Counted from the first letter of the stretch, positions 43,126-52,585 are shown. The stretch is 64,000 bases of DNA from Pseudopontixanthobacter vadosimaris (GCF_012979275.1 NZ_JABASZ010000025.1:62001-126000); one strand, 5' to 3'. Numbers and translations: made by a program. Notes: a model not told the origin generated them from the letters alone.

Positions 43126-45057
43126 ATGATGCCGCAGACCCCCCTTCTCGATAAAACGCCCACGCCGCACGATCTGCGCAAGCTCGACCCGAAGCAATTA
43201 CGGCAATTGTCGGATGAATTGCGCGACGAGATGATCGATACGGTCGGACAGACCGGCGGCCACCTGGGCAGCGGGTTGGGCGTGGTCGAACTGACCGTGG
43301 CGATCCACTATGTGTTCAACACGCCGGAAGACCGTCTGATCTGGGATGTCGGGCACCAGGCCTATCCGCACAAGATCCTGACCGGTCGGCGCGACCGCAT
43401 CCGTACCCTGCGCCAGGGCGGCGGCCTGTCCGGCTTCACCAAGCGCAGCGAAAGCGAATACGATCCCTTCGGTGCGGCGCATTCCAGCACGTCGATTTCG
43501 GCAGGGCTCGGCTTCGCCGTGGCGAACAAGCTGGCCGGAAAACCCGGCAAGGCCATAGCCGTGATCGGCGATGGTGCGATGAGCGCGGGCATGGCCTATG
43601 AGGCGATGAACAATGCCGAACAGGCGGGCAACCGGCTGATCGTGATCCTGAACGACAATGACATGTCGATCGCGCCGCCCGTGGGCGGGTTGTCCGGCTA
43701 TCTGGCGCGCATGGTGTCGAGCAGCGAATATCTGGGCCTGCGCAGCCTGGCCTCGCGCATGGCGAACAAATTGTCGCGCCGGGTCCACCGTTCGCTGGGC
43801 AAGGCGGAGGAATTCACCCGTGGCATGGTGACGGGCGGCACCCTGTTCGAGGAACTGGGCTTCTATTACGTCGGCCCCATCGACGGGCATAATCTCGACC
43901 ATCTCGTTCCCGTGCTGGAAAATGTGCGCGATGCGGAGGAGGGACCGGTCCTGATCCATGTCGTGACGCAGAAGGGCAAGGGCTATGCCCCTGCCGAGGA
44001 TGCGTCGGACAAATATCACGGTGTCGCCAAATTCGACGTCGTCACCGGTAAGCAGGCGAAATCGAGCGGCGGACCGCCCAGCTATCAGAACGTGTTCGGC
44101 GAAACGCTGGCGCAGCTTGCCGAGACGGACGAGCGGATCTGCGCCATCACCGCCGCCATGCCGAGCGGCACCGGCGTCGACAAATTCGCCGCGGCCCACC
44201 CGACGCGCAGCTTCGATGTAGGCATCGCCGAACAGCACGGCGTGACCTTCGCCGCCGGCCTTGCGGCGCAGGGCATGAAGCCGTTCTGCGCCATCTATTC
44301 CACCTTCCTGCAACGCGCCTTCGATCAGGTCGTGCATGATGTGGCGATCCAGAACCTGCCCGTCCGCTTCGCCATCGACCGCGCCGGTCTGGTAGGCGCC
44401 GATGGGGCGACCCATGCCGGCAGTTTTGACGTGACCTATCTTTCCACCCTGCCTAATTTCGTGGTGATGGCCGCGGCGGATGAAGCGGAACTGGTCCACA
44501 TGACTTACACTGCCGCCTGCCATGACAGCGGACCGATCGCCTTCCGCTATCCGCGCGGCGCGGGCACGGGTGTGGCGCTGCCCGCCACGCCCGAACGCCT
44601 GCCCATCGGCAAGGGAAGGGTGGTGAAGGAGGGTACGAAGGTCGCGCTGCTGAGCCTCGGCACGCGGCTGGCCGAAGCCATGAAGGCGGCGGAGCAGCTG
44701 GAGGCGAAGGGCCTGTCTACGACGGTGGCCGATCTGCGCTTTGCCAAACCGCTCGACACCGAACTGATCGAACGGCTGATGCGCAGCCACGAGGTGGTGG
44801 TGACGGTGGAAGAAGCCGCCATCGGCGGCCTTGGCGCGCATGTCCTGACTTTCGCCAGCGACAATGGCCTGACCGATGGCGGCCTGACCGATAGCGGTCT
44901 GAAAATCCGCACGATGCGGCTGCCCGACATCTTCCAGGATCATGACGCGCCGGAAAAGCAATATGACGAAGCGGGGCTGAATGCTCCGCAGATCGTCGAC
45001 ACGGTGCTGAAGGCGCTGCGACACAACAGCGCAGGCGTGGAAGAGGCGCGCGCCTGA
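43126..45057 (+). CDS. dxs: 1-deoxy-D-xylulose-5-phosphate synthase
   Basis: DXS, 643 residues, is the thiamine-diphosphate enzyme that starts the MEP isoprenoid pathway by joining pyruvate and glyceraldehyde-3-phosphate. Landmarks: [16 protein letters not shown], ThDP-binding [37 protein letters not shown] and the C-terminal transketolase domain. Adjacent ATGs at 43126 and 43129 give equivalent starts. A 15-bp in-frame tandem repeat (44866-44895) adds [10 protein letters not shown] to a loop near the C-terminus. Confidence 0.97.
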   Translation: MMPQTPLLDKTPTPHDLRKLDPKQLRQLSDELRDEMIDTVGQTGGHLGSGLGVVELTVAIHYVFNTPEDRLIWDVGHQAYPHKILTGRRDRIRTLRQGGGLSGFTKRSESEYDPFGAAHSSTSISAGLGFAVANKLAGKPGKAIAVIGDGAMSAGMAYEAMNNAEQAGNRLIVILNDNDMSIAPPVGGLSGYLARMVSSSEYLGLRSLASRMANKLSRRVHRSLGKAEEFTRGMVTGGTLFEELGFYYVGPIDGHNLDHLVPVLENVRDAEEGPVLIHVVTQKGKGYAPAEDASDKYHGVAKFDVVTGKQAKSSGGPPSYQNVFGETLAQLAETDERICAITAAMPSGTGVDKFAAAHPTRSFDVGIAEQHGVTFAAGLAAQGMKPFCAIYSTFLQRAFDQVVHDVAIQNLPVRFAIDRAGLVGADGATHAGSFDVTYLSTLPNFVVMAAADEAELVHMTYTAACHDSGPIAFRYPRGAGTGVALPATPERLPIGKGRVVKEGTKVALLSLGTRLAEAMKAAEQLEAKGLSTTVADLRFAKPLDTELIERLMRSHEVVVTVEEAAIGGLGAHVLTFASDNGLTDGGLTDSGLKIRTMRLPDIFQDHDAPEKQYDEAGLNAPQIVDTVLKALRHNSAGVEEARA

Positions 45058-45331
45058 CCTCAAGCAACCCGGAGCGCCCGGCACCGGATAGTTGCCGGTC
45101 ATCAGGCGCACCAGCCTGTGGTCCTGCGAGCGGGCACTCACGGAGCGAAACCCCATACCATGGTGATGGGTAAGGCAGGACAAGCCTGCCGGTCGGCATC
45201 CCGTGAACAGCACGGCACCGGCAGCATGCTGGCGACCGCCGGCTCGTGTGGTAGAAGCCCGGCTCGAAAAGGGTTATCTGTTCCCAGATCTGTCCCGATT
45301 ACCCTTCGCCGGGGGGAAGAATGAATCGCGC
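45058..45331. other. Intergenic region between convergent dxs and FKBP genes
   Basis: 274 bases between two converging stops. No hairpin with a U-run, ribosome site or recognisable protein is seen; short frames here look random. Confidence 0.6.
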
Positions 45332-45841
45332 CTATTCGATGCCGAGTAATTGTATCGTGAAGAGCAGCGTTGCGCCGCCGGGAATCGGCCCCTTGTCGCG
45401 AGGGCCGTAGGCAGTTACGGAGGGCGCGGCGATCTCTATCGTATCGCCGATGCCCATCTGCGGTATTGCAGCCTGCCATGCGGGAATCAGCCGTCCAAGC
45501 GGGAAAGTCGCCGGTTCACCTCTATCGAAGGAACTGTCGAATGTCGTCCCGTCGACCAGCGTGCCGGCATAATGCACCGTCACGCCGTCGCTGACCCGGG
45601 GATGCCCGCCGCTGCCATCGCCTGCGATCCGCCGCCATAGCAAGCCGTCTTCCAGCGACTGCCATTCGCCGCTGGCGGCACGGCTGGCAAGCGCCGCCTG
45701 CTGTCTGTTGTGCCATGCGGCATCCTGCGAAAGATCTGCGGCGGCAGGGCTGCTGCCCTGCGCCAGCGCCGTCAGCGTCACGGCGAAGCAGGCGCCAAGC
45801 GCCAGGGCCGCGCTGCCCATCGGGGTAAACAGGTGTTTCAC
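45332..45841 (-). CDS. Exported FKBP-type peptidyl-prolyl isomerase
   Basis: A 169-residue envelope protein. A hydrophobic signal covers the first 27 residues, with a lipobox-like LGAC (C18) but also an ALAQ signal-peptidase site at 26-28, so the anchor is uncertain. The FKBP fold is complete: VTVHYAGTLVDGTTFDSSFD, FPLGRLIPAWQAAIPQM, IPGGATLLFTIQLLGIE. It would catalyse prolyl isomerisation of exported proteins. It uses a GTG start at 45841 that overlaps the stop of the upstream amidohydrolase gene (GTGA), so it is the third gene of that operon. Confidence 0.9.
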   Translation of the reverse strand: MKHLFTPMGSAALALGACFAVTLTALAQGSSPAAADLSQDAAWHNRQQAALASRAASGEWQSLEDGLLWRRIAGDGSGGHPRVSDGVTVHYAGTLVDGTTFDSSFDRGEPATFPLGRLIPAWQAAIPQMGIGDTIEIAAPSVTAYGPRDKGPIPGGATLLFTIQLLGIE

Positions 45842-47214
45842 CAGTCATAAGCCTTCGGAAGATCGCTCTCATCGAGATCGCGGTAGCGGTCCCGCAGCCG
45901 TGTCTGGTGATTTTCCAGCGGCTGCGGCACCCCGTCGATATAGACGGCGACAGGGGCGGAGGTAACTTCCAGCGGATCACCATCCCAGATCACCACGTCG
46001 CCTGCCGCCCCGGCGGTGAGAGTGCCGTAGCGTCCGGCCATCCCGCTGATCTCGGCAGGAACCGAGGTGATTGCGGCAAAGGCCTGGCCCCAGTTCAGCC
46101 CGGCGGCGCCCGGCATACGCGACAGGGCGACCAGATTACCGGCATATTGCGGCAGGTAGCGGGGCTGTTCCATGGAGGCGGCATTGATCGCGACCTTGAC
46201 GCCTGCGCGCACCATGCGGCCGATGTTGCTCTGCGTCGCGGCCAATTGCTCGAACCGTTCGGGCAGATCGTCCAGACCATCCGCAATCACCGGCACGCCG
46301 GCAGCGGCAATGGCATCGGCAACCAGCCAGCCCTCGCTTGCGCCCACCAGCACGAGGTCGAGGCGCGGGAATTCTTCACGCAGGGCGAGAACGGCCCGGA
46401 TATCGGCTGCGCGCTCCACCTCGACATACAGCGGCTGGCTGCCGTTCACCACCGGGGCCAGCGCCGCAGCATCGAAGCGGGAGAGCAACACGTCATCGCC
46501 GCGCTCGGTCCGATTGTCCGCAAGGCGCGGATCGACCGGCAGATCGTCGCCGGTGCGCCGCTCGGCGGGGCGCGAGGCGGTGCCGCTGATCGCCGCGCCG
46601 CCTTGTGCGAAATTGCGGGCTTCGAGCAGCGCATTGCGGAACAGGGCATGCGCCGATACGCGGCTGCCGCCGGACAGCCTGCCGCCGCCTTCGCCCAGCG
46701 AAACCAACTGGAACGCGCGCGGGCGAGTCACCGCATCCGCATCCGCGCCGAGGTCGATCAGTGCGCCTTGCCCACCGAAGATCGAACTGCTCGGCCGCGA
46801 GACGGTTGCCGCGCGGGTGATTCCGGCTGCGCGGCTGACCAGCACATGCTGGGACGACGGGTTGATGGCAGGCGCGACGTCCAGTGCGGCGCTGAAGGGC
46901 GAATTGCCCGAACGGATGTCATTGCTTTCCTGCACCGCGCCGACATCCCACAGGCCGAGGTCGGTAACGGTGGCGACGATCCCCGGCGTGACCCAGCGGC
47001 CGCTGCCGTCCACGATTTGCATGCCAGCGGGCGCGGCGATACCGCTGCCCGCGGCGACGATCCTCCCGCCGCGCACCACCACGGTGGCGTTCTGCACGGG
47101 ATCGCTGCCGTCGCCGGTCGCCACCGTAGCATTGGTGATGGCGAAATCCTGCGCCATGGCAGGCGCCGAAAAGGCCAGTGCGGCACCGATCATCAATCTG
47201 TTCAGCGCCTTCAT
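45838..47214 (-). CDS. Amidohydrolase-family protein lacking metal ligands
   Basis: A 458-residue exported protein (signal peptide 1-21, cleavage after AMA) with amidohydrolase architecture: small beta-sandwich start, TIM barrel, and the C-terminal AGAAGDVVIWDGDPLEV strand. The metal HxH motif, which should follow TPGxxD, is replaced: TPGIVATVTDL has V83 and D85 where its neighbour has H116 and H118. Only three histidines occur in the whole protein, and the late metal His/Asp segments are also altered (VAINAAS). It is therefore probably not a metal-dependent hydrolase alone. ATGA overlap with the intact amidohydrolase upstream and GTGA overlap with the FKBP downstream place it in an operon with both. 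Confidence 0.82.
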   Translation of the reverse strand: MKALNRLMIGAALAFSAPAMAQDFAITNATVATGDGSDPVQNATVVVRGGRIVAAGSGIAAPAGMQIVDGSGRWVTPGIVATVTDLGLWDVGAVQESNDIRSGNSPFSAALDVAPAINPSSQHVLVSRAAGITRAATVSRPSSSIFGGQGALIDLGADADAVTRPRAFQLVSLGEGGGRLSGGSRVSAHALFRNALLEARNFAQGGAAISGTASRPAERRTGDDLPVDPRLADNRTERGDDVLLSRFDAAALAPVVNGSQPLYVEVERAADIRAVLALREEFPRLDLVLVGASEGWLVADAIAAAGVPVIADGLDDLPERFEQLAATQSNIGRMVRAGVKVAINAASMEQPRYLPQYAGNLVALSRMPGAAGLNWGQAFAAITSVPAEISGMAGRYGTLTAGAAGDVVIWDGDPLEVTSAPVAVYIDGVPQPLENHQTRLRDRYRDLDESDLPKAYDW

Positions 47215-48599
47215 TTCACGTCTCCTTCGCCGGGCTGGCCAAGTTCGAAATCGCTGACCGGCCTGCGTTTCGGGTCCATCGCGTCGAACATCATGGCACC
47301 GTCGATCCAGACCTTTTCGGGGCGGGAATAGACGCTGAGCGGATTGCCGTTCCACAGCACCAGATCGGCCATCTTGCCCTGCCGCAAACTGCCGGTCACA
47401 TCGGCGATGCCCATGGCGCGGGCGGCGTTCAGCGTGAACCAGCTCACCACCTGCTCGTCGGGAATGTCGATGCCCATGCGGCGCCCGTCGGCCTGCGCCT
47501 TGGCAGCCTCCTGGTTCAGCCGCTGGATACCATTCTCGTCATCGGAATGAATGATGACGCAGGCACCCGCATTCTGGACGAGCGCGGCGTTTTCGGGGAT
47601 GCCGTCATAGGCTTCCATCTTGAAGCCGTACCAATCGGCCCAGATGGCGGAACAGGTGCCTGCCTCCCGCAGCAGGTCGGCAATCTTGTAGCTTTCCACG
47701 GCATGGTGGAACGCGGTGACCTTGTAGCCGAATTCCTTCGCCATATCGAGCACCAGCGCCATCTCGTCCGCGCGGTAGCAATGGTTGTGGATCAGGATGT
47801 CGCCATCCAGCACACCGGCAAGCGTTTCCTTTGCCAGATCGCGATCCTTGCGGTCGCCATCGGCATATTCCTGGGCATCGAGCCACATCTGCCGGTTGAC
47901 CGCGAAATTGCCCATGCGGGTGGAAGGCGCGCGGCCCCTGCCGCCATAGACCCGCTTGGGATTTTCGCCGCAGGCCATCTTCATGCCGTAAGGCGCGCCG
48001 GGAAATTTCATGCCCTGCACGGTGCGGCTGGGGACATTCTTGAGCGTGACGGAACGTCCGCCTGTCAGATTGGCGCTGCCCGGCAGGATCTGCAGCGCGG
48101 TGACGCCGCCGTTAGCGAGCGCGCGGCTAAAGCCGGGATCCTGCGGCCAGACCGAATGTTCCGCCCAGACTTCGGGCGTGGTGGGGTCGGTCGCTTCATT
48201 GCCGTCGGAATGGGCATCGACGGACGGCGTCGGATAATCCCCGAGATGCGAATGGATGTCGATGACGCCCGGCGTAACGAATTTGCCTGTCCCGTCGATG
48301 CGGGTGTACCCTGCCGGAATGGCGAGGCCTGCCGGGACTGTGCCCACGATCCTGCCATCCGCGAACAGCACCGTGCCATTGTCGATTCGTCCGCCTTCGC
48401 CGTCGAAGATCGTCGCGCCGACCAGGGCGGTCGGCTGACCCGGATAGGCACTATAGGTGGAGGCATAGGGCACCGTGCTCGCCACGCGCGTGCTGCGCGC
48501 CTGTTCGTCAGTGCTGGAGGCGCAGGCACCGAGCAAAGTCACGGCTAGCGCCGCCGTTATGCTGCCCGCGAGCGGACTGCGGAAGAAGGATTGGTTCAT
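47211..48599 (-). CDS. Lipoprotein amidohydrolase
   Basis: A 462-residue metal-dependent hydrolase exported as a lipoprotein (LLGAC, C26). The metal motif is H116-S-H118 in TPGVIDIHSHLGD; more metal-binding candidates are ILIHNHCYRADEMALV, VTAFHHAVESYK and CVIIHSDDENG. C-terminal GSLRQGKMADLVLWNGNPL is the typical closing strand. Related enzymes act on imidazolone, dipeptides or hydantoin-like substrates; the substrate is not evident. It overlaps the metal-less amidohydrolase by ATGA, so the two are probably made together and may form a complex. Confidence 0.88.
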   Translation of the reverse strand: MNQSFFRSPLAGSITAALAVTLLGACASSTDEQARSTRVASTVPYASTYSAYPGQPTALVGATIFDGEGGRIDNGTVLFADGRIVGTVPAGLAIPAGYTRIDGTGKFVTPGVIDIHSHLGDYPTPSVDAHSDGNEATDPTTPEVWAEHSVWPQDPGFSRALANGGVTALQILPGSANLTGGRSVTLKNVPSRTVQGMKFPGAPYGMKMACGENPKRVYGGRGRAPSTRMGNFAVNRQMWLDAQEYADGDRKDRDLAKETLAGVLDGDILIHNHCYRADEMALVLDMAKEFGYKVTAFHHAVESYKIADLLREAGTCSAIWADWYGFKMEAYDGIPENAALVQNAGACVIIHSDDENGIQRLNQEAAKAQADGRRMGIDIPDEQVVSWFTLNAARAMGIADVTGSLRQGKMADLVLWNGNPLSVYSRPEKVWIDGAMMFDAMDPKRRPVSDFELGQPGEGDVK

Positions 48600-48630
48600 G
48601 AAAGCCCCGTGGAAGGATATCGAAAGATGA

Positions 48631-48664
48631 AAGGGGCGCGAATTTTGCCGCGCCCCCTTTTTTG
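48631..48664. terminator. Hairpin with U-runs between transporter and amidohydrolase operon
   Basis: GGGGCGCG (48633-48640) pairs with CGCGCCCC (48649-48656) around an eight-base loop. Minus-strand RNA from the peptide transporter meets it after 20 bases and has only UUU behind it; the longer TTTTTT run is on the plus strand. It probably ends the transporter transcript, perhaps inefficiently, before the amidohydrolase operon starts. Confidence 0.6.
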
Positions 48665-48674
48665 CTCTGTCTGC

Positions 48675-50324
48675 CTATTGCGGGCGGGTCGCCGGGTGCA
48701 TGCCGGCTTCCTGCGCCTCGATCCCGGCTTGCGCCTGACCGTCGAGATCGTCGCCGACATCGTCGTCCTTCAGCGTGTCGAGATGCATCAGCTTCTTCAC
48801 CAGCGGGCTGACTACCATCACGCCGACGCCCACCGCAACGGCGGTCCAGCCCACGGTCGAATAGACATCGAGCACGGTGGATTTGGTGGCCGCTTCGCCC
48901 TCCAGGCTTTCCGCACCCGTGGCTGCCGCGATAAGGCCGGCGGCGAAATTGCCGGTGGCCGAAGCGAAGAACCAGGTGCCCATGATCAGCGATGCCATGT
49001 GCGCCGGCGCAAGCCGGTTCATCGCCGACAGGCCGACCGGCGACAGGCAAAGCTCGCCCGTGGTGTGCAGCAGGTAGATCAGGAAGATGAAGATCACCGG
49101 CGTCGGAACATCCACCCCGACCGAATTCGCGCCCCAGACCAGCACCAGGAAACCGAGGCCCACTTGCACGATGCCGAGGCCGAATTTCAGCGGCGTGGAT
49201 GGTTCCGCACGGCGTTTGCCGAGAAACTGCCACATCGCCGCGAAGACCGGTGCCAGCAGGATGATGTAGATGGCGTTCACCGACTGGAACATGGATGCCT
49301 CCACGCCCTGCCGGTCGACATGGCGATCGGTGAAGAGGTTGAGGCTGGAACCGGCCTGCTCGAACAGTGCCCAGAAGATGATGGACGTGAGGATCAGGAA
49401 CAGCGCTGCAAAGATGCGGTCGCGTTCTTCCGAAGGCAGCTTCGCCACTGCGATGTAGAGCACGTAGAGCACGAGCGCGCCGCCGAAGAGGCCAAGCACG
49501 CCGCCGACCAGTTCTTGATACTGCACCGCCAGCCAGCACAGGGCAACCATCAGCAGGCCAAGGCCATAAATGCTCCATTCGCGCGGCAGGCCGGCGAATT
49601 TTTCCTTTAGAACAGCCGGGTTCTTCGGCTCACCCCGGCCGCGCAGCAGCGGCTTACCCAGCACGAAGAAGATGAGGCCGATCAGCATTCCGAAACCGGC
49701 GAGCCCGAAACCGTACTGCCAGCCATAGGTCTGGCCGAGATAGCCGCAGATGATCGAAGCGGTGGCCGCGCCGACGTTGATGCCCATGTAGAAGATGGTG
49801 TAACCGGCATCGCGGCGAATGTCGGTGCGGGGGTAAAGTTGCCCGACGATGACCGATATATTGGCCTTCAGGAAGCCGGAGCCGACGATGATCAGCGCCA
49901 GCGCCATCCAGAAGATGTTGATGACCGGGTCGGCCTGTCCACCATCGCCTTCGAACGCCATGAAGAAGTGGCCCAGCGTCAGCAGGATCGCCCCGAACAG
50001 CACGGCCTTGCGCTGACCCAGATATTTATCTGCCAGATAGCCGCCGACGACCGGCGTGATATAGACCAGCGCGGTATAGGCGCCGTAGATGACGGATGCC
50101 TCGGCATCGGAAAACAGCCAGTGCTGCACCAGGTAGAAGATCAGGAGGGCGCGCATGCCGTAATAGGAGAACCGCTCCCACATCTCGGCGAGGAAGAGGA
50201 CGAAAAGCCCCTTGGGATGGCCGAAGGCTTCTTCGCCCTTGGTGGTGGTGATGACGACTCCGCCGAGCAGGAACGCGCCAAGCACGATCACAGCCCCCCA
50301 GAACAGAATGAGTTCGAACGTCAT
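48675..50324 (-). CDS. Proton-dependent peptide transporter (POT family)
   Basis: A 549-residue inner-membrane protein with 14 or so hydrophobic segments. The POT signature ExxERFxYYG appears as AEMWERFSYYGMRALL; GGYLADKYLGQRKAVL and FLKANISVIVGQLY are other family elements, and ALFEQAGSSLNLF lies in the second half. POT proteins import di- and tripeptides with protons. The start at ATG 50324 (MTFELILFWGA) is supported by a purine-rich GGGAGGG about 12 nt upstream; the frame is open further. The two exported amidohydrolases downstream could release the peptides it takes up, an inference from context. Confidence 0.9.
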   Translation of the reverse strand: MTFELILFWGAVIVLGAFLLGGVVITTTKGEEAFGHPKGLFVLFLAEMWERFSYYGMRALLIFYLVQHWLFSDAEASVIYGAYTALVYITPVVGGYLADKYLGQRKAVLFGAILLTLGHFFMAFEGDGGQADPVINIFWMALALIIVGSGFLKANISVIVGQLYPRTDIRRDAGYTIFYMGINVGAATASIICGYLGQTYGWQYGFGLAGFGMLIGLIFFVLGKPLLRGRGEPKNPAVLKEKFAGLPREWSIYGLGLLMVALCWLAVQYQELVGGVLGLFGGALVLYVLYIAVAKLPSEERDRIFAALFLILTSIIFWALFEQAGSSLNLFTDRHVDRQGVEASMFQSVNAIYIILLAPVFAAMWQFLGKRRAEPSTPLKFGLGIVQVGLGFLVLVWGANSVGVDVPTPVIFIFLIYLLHTTGELCLSPVGLSAMNRLAPAHMASLIMGTWFFASATGNFAAGLIAAATGAESLEGEAATKSTVLDVYSTVGWTAVAVGVGVMVVSPLVKKLMHLDTLKDDDVGDDLDGQAQAGIEAQEAGMHPATRPQ

Positions 50325-50615
50325 GGGGCTATGGCCCTCCCTCGTATCAAGATAATCCTGCGCGGGTTCTCGGCCCGCGTTCAAGGGGGCGACACTAACG
50401 CCAAAATCTTTCGTGTGAAGCGCTAGTTTCAACTGACACGATCCGGCTTCCCGATCCTCGGCAAGAAGGCACCGGGCTTGACGCGATGCGCTGTATTATG
50501 GCAGTGAGGCACCTTGCTTGCGGGTGCGCGCTGTCGATGCGGCGGCATTGACACCGCCGGACAGGCCTCCTGCGGCAGGTCCGAAGTTGGAGACAAGCGC
50601 CAAGCCGGAGTCTGG

Positions 50616-50972
50616 ATGCCCAACCGCCCCGTATATCTGAAACTGCGCGATATCATCGCCGCCGCCATTATCGATGGCGATTATGCGGAAGGGGCCATGC
50701 TGCCGTCGGTGCGTGCCTTTGCCGCGGAACAGGGTGCCAACCCGCTGACGGTCGCAAAGGCCTATCAGCAGTTCCAGGCCGACGGTATCGTAAGGGTGCA
50801 GCGCGGCGTCGGGATGTTCGTCGCGCCCGGTGCGGCGGAAGCGCTGCTTTCCATGATGCGCGCAGATTTTCTCGACAGGGAATGGCCGGAAATCCAGGCC
50901 CGGATCAATTGCCTGGGGTTGAGCGCCCGGTGCCTGCTCGACGAACAGGATTCTACGGTTGCGCCGGCCTAG
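50616..50972 (+). CDS. GntR-family regulator of the short YtrA type
   Basis: A 118-residue transcription factor. Residues 1-75 are a GntR winged helix: YLKLRDIIAAAIIDGDYAEG, LPSVRAFAAEQGANPLTVAK and VRVQRGVGMFVAPGAAE. The C-terminal part is only about 40 residues with no large ligand domain, as in the YtrA subfamily. Such regulators often control ABC transporter operons; the NatAB-type exporter lies 4 kb away but is not adjacent, so no target is assigned. It is divergent from the peptide transporter with about 290 bases between starts. ATG 50616 is chosen from the domain start. Confidence 0.85.
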   Translation: MPNRPVYLKLRDIIAAAIIDGDYAEGAMLPSVRAFAAEQGANPLTVAKAYQQFQADGIVRVQRGVGMFVAPGAAEALLSMMRADFLDREWPEIQARINCLGLSARCLLDEQDSTVAPA

Positions 50973-51166
50973 GTATTTAACTTATGTCTAGCTTTGGAAC
51001 CAACTGCCTGATCGTATCCTGCAACATTGCATTTTCGCGCGGTCGGAACATCACAAGTTTCAGAGCCGCCGGTCGTTCTGCGGCCAACCGCAGGTGAAAC
51101 AATCCCCGGCCCGTCTCAAGGTTTGGGGAGACGAGCAGCAAAAGCGCATCGCGACAGGAGCCATGA

Positions 51167-51448
51167 ATGATCAGGTCCGAACTCTTGCAGGCAATGGCCG
51201 GGGACAATCCCGACCTGAATGCAGAAGAAATCGAGCAGGTCGTGGACATTTTCTTCGAAGAGATTGCCGGCCGGCTTGCTGCCGGCGGCCGCGTGGAACT
51301 CCGCGGCTTCGGCGCGTTTTCGACGCGCGAGCGCCAGGCGCGGACCGGCCGCAATCCGCGAACCGGCGAATCGGTGGAGGTGCCGGCCAAGCGGGTGCCC
51401 TATTTCAAACCGGGCAAGGAGATGCGCGAGCGGCTCAAGGTCAAGTGA
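51167..51448 (+). CDS. ihfB: Integration host factor subunit beta
   Basis: A 93-residue histone-like DNA-bending protein that pairs with IHF-alpha. The HU/IHF fold is complete: helical start [29 protein letters not shown] and the minor-groove arm [20 protein letters not shown] with its proline at the tip, ending [11 protein letters not shown]. It helps shape the nucleoid and aids transcription, replication and recombination. It stands alone between the GntR gene and the tRNA. Confidence 0.93.
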   Translation: MIRSELLQAMAGDNPDLNAEEIEQVVDIFFEEIAGRLAAGGRVELRGFGAFSTRERQARTGRNPRTGESVEVPAKRVPYFKPGKEMRERLKVK

Positions 51449-51516
51449 CGTTCCGGCGTCGGGCCGCGCAGAACGATTGAACGGTTCGTTCGATTCCGCT
51501 ACTCGCCGGCGCCGAT

Positions 51517-51602
51517 GCGGGTGTGGTGAAACTGGTAGACGCGCGGGACTTAAAATCCCGTATCCTTTGGATGTGCGGGTTCGATTCCCGCCACCCGCAC
51601 CA
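51517..51602 (+). tRNA. tRNA-Leu (anticodon UAA)
   Basis: An 86-base class II tRNA. Acceptor GCGGGTG (51517-51523) pairs with CACCCGC (51592-51598), then discriminator A and encoded CCA (51600-51602). The anticodon stem CGGGA/TCCCG encloses loop CTTAAAA with anticodon TAA (51551-51553). A long variable arm and TTCGATTCC T-loop fit leucine tRNA. A possible promoter, TTGAAC (51477-51482), 17 bases, TACTCG (51500-51505), lies just upstream; the -10 is weak. Confidence 0.96.
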
Positions 51603-51633
51603 TTTTCGTCCCGCCCCGCCGCACCATCTTACA

Positions 51634-51700
51634 ATATCGGCCTGACCACATCGGGCCGACAACATCGGGCTGGCAACATCGGGCTGGCCACATCGAGCGG
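51634..51700 (+). repeat. 14-bp imperfect tandem repeat after tRNA-Leu
   Basis: Four full copies and one partial copy of a unit close to ACATCGGGCTGGCA: 51634-51647, 51648-51661, 51662-51675, 51676-51689 and 51690-51700. Copies 3 and 4 differ at one base; copy 1 and the last partial copy are more diverged. The array is noncoding and lies 31 bases behind the tRNA. Confidence 0.85.
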
Positions 51701-51835
51701 TGCCCGAGGTAAGATATTCTGCCTAGGCTGATCCTCACCCAGGATTGACGCTGTTAGCGCCATCTCGGCGGCAGCGGATCAGGCGGGTCGACTGCTTACC
51801 CGCTGCGATAAAAGCATGGGGGGGGCGGCGGGGCT

Positions 51836-52585
51836 ATGGGTTTCGGTGGGATGGGCAGCGATGGATTGCAACTGATCGCTAACGGGATCGCAGGATCAGG
51901 TTGTGAACAGAACGTTTTGCGCGATGCAGCACTTGCCGTGATGGGCCAAACCCATCGGCAGGGCGATCCGGCAATCAGCGCGCTGCCTCGAGTTCAGTCG
52001 AATGCGCCGCACGACAAGCGCGCCGCGCCGCGTTATTCCCTGCTCATCCGCCCGGCGAAGCTGATCTTTTCGCGCGGCGAGTTCCTGTGCGTGCTGCGCG
52101 ACATTTCGGAAACAGGGGTGAGCCTGCGATGTTTTCATCGCCTGCCTTCGGGAAGCCGCATGGAACTCGAGATGCAGAATGGTGACCGCCACCCCGTTGC
52201 GCGCATCTGGCAGGAGGGCAATCATGCCGGGTTCCGCTTTCTGGACCCGCTGGACGTGGATCGCGCCATTGCGGGGCAGGGCGACTTTCCCAAGCGTCCG
52301 CTGCGAATCGGCATCCACTTGCCCGTCGAGGTGGTGTCGCCGCTCGCATCGGGCGAAGGACTCATCGGAAACCTGTCCCAGCAGGGTGCCCGCATGCAGA
52401 CAACCCTGCCCCTGGCGATCGACCAGCCGGTCAGATTACGGGCACGTCACCTGCCCGATATTCGCGCGAAGGTCCGCTGGCGCAAGGGCGAGGAGCACGG
52501 GCTGGTATTCGAGACCACTTTCGCGCTGCCCGAATTCGCATTGCTGGCGGCGACGCTGCAATGCCCTGCCCTGATCGCTTGCTGA
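51836..52585 (+). CDS. Tandem PilZ-domain protein
   Basis: A 249-residue protein with two PilZ-like modules. The first has the cyclic-di-GMP signature RxxxR (KRAAPRYSL) and DxSxxG (LRDISETGVSLR). The second keeps NLSQQGARMQ but only RPLR at the start, so it looks degenerate. It probably reports c-di-GMP levels to an effector; no motility or polysaccharide genes adjoin it. The N-terminal 55 residues are poorly conserved-looking, so the start (ATG 51836) is uncertain; an in-frame ATG at codon 36 is an alternative. Confidence 0.78.
   Translation: MGFGGMGSDGLQLIANGIAGSGCEQNVLRDAALAVMGQTHRQGDPAISALPRVQSNAPHDKRAAPRYSLLIRPAKLIFSRGEFLCVLRDISETGVSLRCFHRLPSGSRMELEMQNGDRHPVARIWQEGNHAGFRFLDPLDVDRAIAGQGDFPKRPLRIGIHLPVEVVSPLASGEGLIGNLSQQGARMQTTLPLAIDQPVRLRARHLPDIRAKVRWRKGEEHGLVFETTFALPEFALLAATLQCPALIAC

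Noticed and set aside
43198-45213. A 671-codon frame antisense to dxs, and similar ones opposite groEL, purH, polA and gltX
   Set aside because: No homology or ribosome sites; explained by the sense genes.
51517-51602. tRNA-Leu as an integration site for a mobile element
   Set aside because: No integrase, no duplicated tRNA 3' end and ordinary core genes follow.
51634-51700. CRISPR-like array
   Set aside because: Units are 14 bp and contiguous with no spacers, and no cas genes are present.
51441-51738. Short minus-strand ORFs crossing the tRNA (reading ...AGIEPAHP...)
   Set aside because: A common false prediction over the antisense of class II tRNA genes.
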